This document shows positions 50,452-52,359 of a stretch of 52,359 nucleotides of DNA, one piece after another; position 1 is the stretch's first letter, and each line of letters begins with the position of its first letter. This DNA is from Ignavibacteriales bacterium UBA1304 (GTDB lineage: Bacteria; Bacteroidota; Ignavibacteria; Ignavibacteriales; Ignavibacteriaceae). A model generated the notes under the pieces. That model was not told the DNA's origin. It saw nothing but the letters and a program-made list of their open reading frames with translations, and ran no database searches. The DNA lies in the NCBI GenBank assembly GCA_002307295.1, contig DBTY01000023.1, positions 1-52,359 of the forward strand, written 5' to 3'. The position numbers were made by a program, and so were the translations under genes.

Positions 50452-52245
50452 CTATATCACCGCTTTAGATTGCTCGACCAATTGTTCTCTATATAAAGAA
50501 AGGGCCGACGATTTAGAAACAAACCCGACATATTTCCCATTATCTATAACAGGTAGATTCCACAATCTAAACTTTTCAAACTTTTCCATAACATTATACA
50601 TATTCTCATCAATCGCTACCGAGATATCGCCTTTATGCATGAATTCATAAACCAAAAGCACTTCATACAAATCTTTTTCAAGAATCACTTCGCGTATATC
50701 GTCTAAATATACTACTCCCAAAAAAGCGTCTTTATCGTCAACTACCGGAAAAATATTCCTCTTTGAATGAGTGATAATATCTAAAAGCTGCGATAAAGTA
50801 TAATTAGGCGCAACGCTGATAAAATCGGTCTCAATCAGTTCCCTGATAGATATTTGAGATAATAAATTCTTATCATGATTTAGCACATCAGTGCCAGCAT
50901 TTTCATTAATAGCCTTAGTGTAAATAGAGTCGGGCTCAAAATATTTCGAAATGAAATAAGAAAACGAAGCTACAATCATTAACGGAACAATTAAAAGATA
51001 TCCGCCGGTAATTTCTGCAATTAAAAATATACCAGTTAATGGAGCTCTAATAACGCCGCTTATAACGCCAGCCATGCCAACTGCAATAAAGTTAACGGTA
51101 TTCAAATCGGCTATGCCCAAAACTTTGCATAACTGAGCTAAGAAAAATCCAGTTAAAGCTCCGATGAATAGGGAAGGGGCTATGATGCCTCCGTCTCCTC
51201 CTGCGCCAATTGTAAAAGCAGCCGCTACTGGTTTAAACATTATTAATAAAAATACAAACAATAATAAGAATGAATTCTGCGGAAGAATATTAAAACTAAA
51301 CAAACTGTTATTATAAATAAGAGCCGCTTTTTGATTTAGTATTTGTTCAATTGTAGAGTAACCTTCGCCGTAAAGCGGCAAAAACAATAGTACAAGAATA
51401 GACAAGCAAAGTCCGCCTATTAAAACTTTTTTAAAACCGTCAAGTTTTCGGTGGAAATATTTTTCTATATTAAAAGTAACCGTAATTGTATATGCTGAAA
51501 TTAATCCGCATAAAACGCCAAGTACAATGTAATATGGTATTGCTTCAAAGACCCACCCCTGGGTAACAAGAATGAATAATTGTCCTCCATAAAGCATTTT
51601 GGATACTACTGCCGCTGATGCGGAAGATATAATAATTGGAATCATAAACGGAACGGAAACTTCTGCGACTAAAACTTCAATAGAAAAAATAACGCCGGCA
51701 ATAGGACTGTTAAATATAGCCGAAATCCCTGCTGCCGAGCCGCATGCAAGCAATAAAGTTTTTAGTTTGTGATCTAATTTAAGGCTCTGCGCAATATTTG
51801 AGCCTATAGCTGCGCCAGTCGCCGCTATTGGGGCTTCAAGCCCAACGCTGCCGCCCAAGCCTACCGTTAAAGCGCTAGCGACAATGTGCGAATAAGTTCT
51901 CTGAAATGGAATGTCTATTTTACCTCGCGAGATGGAATGAATAATATCGCCAAGACCTTTTGTGTGTTTCCCTTTTAGCGGATATTTTACAAATAAAAGC
52001 GTGAGTATAATGCCAATCATTGGGAAAAATAGAATTAGCGAGGTTGAGTATTTTTGAGTCAGTTCTACTGAAAGCTCATGCATTTTATCAACGCTTATTT
52101 TAAGCAATACAGCCATCAATCCGCAAATTACTCCAATTATAATACTTAAAATAATTAAAGAAGTTTTATTTGACGGATCCCTGAATACCAACGGCAACAG
52201 TTTTTGTAGAATAACCTGTGATTTTAACTTAGCTTTGTCCTTCAA
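50452..52245 (-). CDS. ClC-family chloride channel/transporter with CBS domains
   Basis: A 597-aa membrane protein starting at TTG 52245. The ClC core (about 20-440) has the selectivity-filter motif GLGGSVGLEAPIAATGAAIG, which keeps the gating Glu but has Ala where the family usually has Gly (GLEAP). The third motif is GAGGDGGIIAPSLFIGA. Two cytoplasmic CBS domains follow (about 465-525 and 530-590), which in other ClC proteins bind adenine nucleotides. The Tyr of the central anion site is not obvious by eye. It probably moves chloride with or against protons for pH or volume control. Confidence 0.92.
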   Translation of the reverse strand: MKDKAKLKSQVILQKLLPLVFRDPSNKTSLIILSIIIGVICGLMAVLLKISVDKMHELSVELTQKYSTSLILFFPMIGIILTLLFVKYPLKGKHTKGLGDIIHSISRGKIDIPFQRTYSHIVASALTVGLGGSVGLEAPIAATGAAIGSNIAQSLKLDHKLKTLLLACGSAAGISAIFNSPIAGVIFSIEVLVAEVSVPFMIPIIISSASAAVVSKMLYGGQLFILVTQGWVFEAIPYYIVLGVLCGLISAYTITVTFNIEKYFHRKLDGFKKVLIGGLCLSILVLLFLPLYGEGYSTIEQILNQKAALIYNNSLFSFNILPQNSFLLLFVFLLIMFKPVAAAFTIGAGGDGGIIAPSLFIGALTGFFLAQLCKVLGIADLNTVNFIAVGMAGVISGVIRAPLTGIFLIAEITGGYLLIVPLMIVASFSYFISKYFEPDSIYTKAINENAGTDVLNHDKNLLSQISIRELIETDFISVAPNYTLSQLLDIITHSKRNIFPVVDDKDAFLGVVYLDDIREVILEKDLYEVLLVYEFMHKGDISVAIDENMYNVMEKFEKFRLWNLPVIDNGKYVGFVSKSSALSLYREQLVEQSKAVI

Positions 52246-52250
52246 TATTT

Positions 52251-52311
52251 CATCTGCCTTTTTTAGATGTTACAAATTAACGAAAAAAAAACTTGTCTTA
52301 AAAGGCAGATG
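52251..52311. repeat. Long-loop inverted repeat upstream of the ClC gene
   Basis: CATCTGCCTTTT (52251-52262) and AAAAGGCAGATG (52300-52311) are perfect 12-bp inverted repeats separated by 37 bases, immediately upstream of the TTG start at 52245. On the minus strand it could form a leader structure close to the ribosome site, or terminate a gene lying outside the window. The size and long loop resemble the repeat at 22221-22291. Confidence 0.4.
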
Positions 52312-52359
52312 CTAATAAAAACTCTTAATTTGAACACAGCTGTCCAAAATAAAACAGAT

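Noticed and set aside
1..52359. CRISPR arrays, tRNA, rRNA genes, prophage or complete insertion sequences
   Set aside because: No regularly spaced direct repeats, cloverleaf-like sequences, rRNA signatures, or transposase or phage genes were seen on reading both strands; absence by eye is not proof.

Overview
The window looks like chromosomal DNA from an AT-rich Gram-negative bacterium of the Bacteroidota/Chlorobi/Ignavibacteria assemblage. The best clue is the C-terminal tail with the core QNYPNPFNP, followed by a short beta-sandwich ending in a basic residue, on three large secreted proteins (859-5154, 5537-7636, 48138-50405). This is a type IX secretion sorting domain of the kind common in Ignavibacteria-like genomes. 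That assignment is inference; no rRNA or other taxonomic marker lies in the window.

Layout. 1-5536: repeat-rich intergenic DNA with GTAG-headed REP-like hairpins, an uncatalogued 41-residue membrane ORF with its own terminator, and a 1431-residue multidomain surface protein. 5537-9735: a 13-repeat propeller-like secreted protein and a convergent 7TMR-DISM histidine kinase. 9957-13373: an acyl-CoA synthetase with a disturbed N-terminus, and a DUF47-Pit phosphate uptake pair. 13576-22213: a sigma-54 activator divergent from a TolC/MFP/RND/beta-barrel efflux operon, with plausible activator sites and two sigma-54 promoter candidates between them. 22493-33610: a tightly coupled 12-gene operon joining myo-inositol-1-phosphate synthase, a nucleotidyltransferase, a CDP-alcohol phosphotransferase, an ITPK-like ATP-grasp protein, a Gfo/Idh dehydrogenase, a class III aminotransferase, a HAD phosphatase, a flippase-like membrane protein, a degenerate SDR and an MlaE-MlaF-MlaD lipid transporter. 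33706-39925: housekeeping and repair genes (Tag glycosylase, YjdF with an apparent yjdF riboswitch, M13 peptidase, RecQ, MBL hydrolase, peptide deformylase). 40142-44170: an ECF sigma factor with a probable autoregulatory promoter, a membrane anti-sigma candidate carrying HEAT repeats, and two DUF4097 repeat proteins. 44190-52359: a CE2/SGNH esterase, a lipoprotein, an MFS exporter, a secreted endonuclease I and a ClC-CBS channel.

The strongest candidate for an undescribed system is the 22.5-33.6 kb operon. Read together, its genes could make inositol phosphate from glucose 6-phosphate, modify the ring (phosphorylation and possibly oxidation plus transamination), couple it to a lipid or second alcohol, and move the product across the envelope with a dedicated MCE transporter. 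The individual families are known; the combination and the final product are inference. Other points of note are the sigma-54-controlled efflux locus, the yjdF riboswitch in a non-Firmicute context, and the ECF-HEAT-DUF4097 module.
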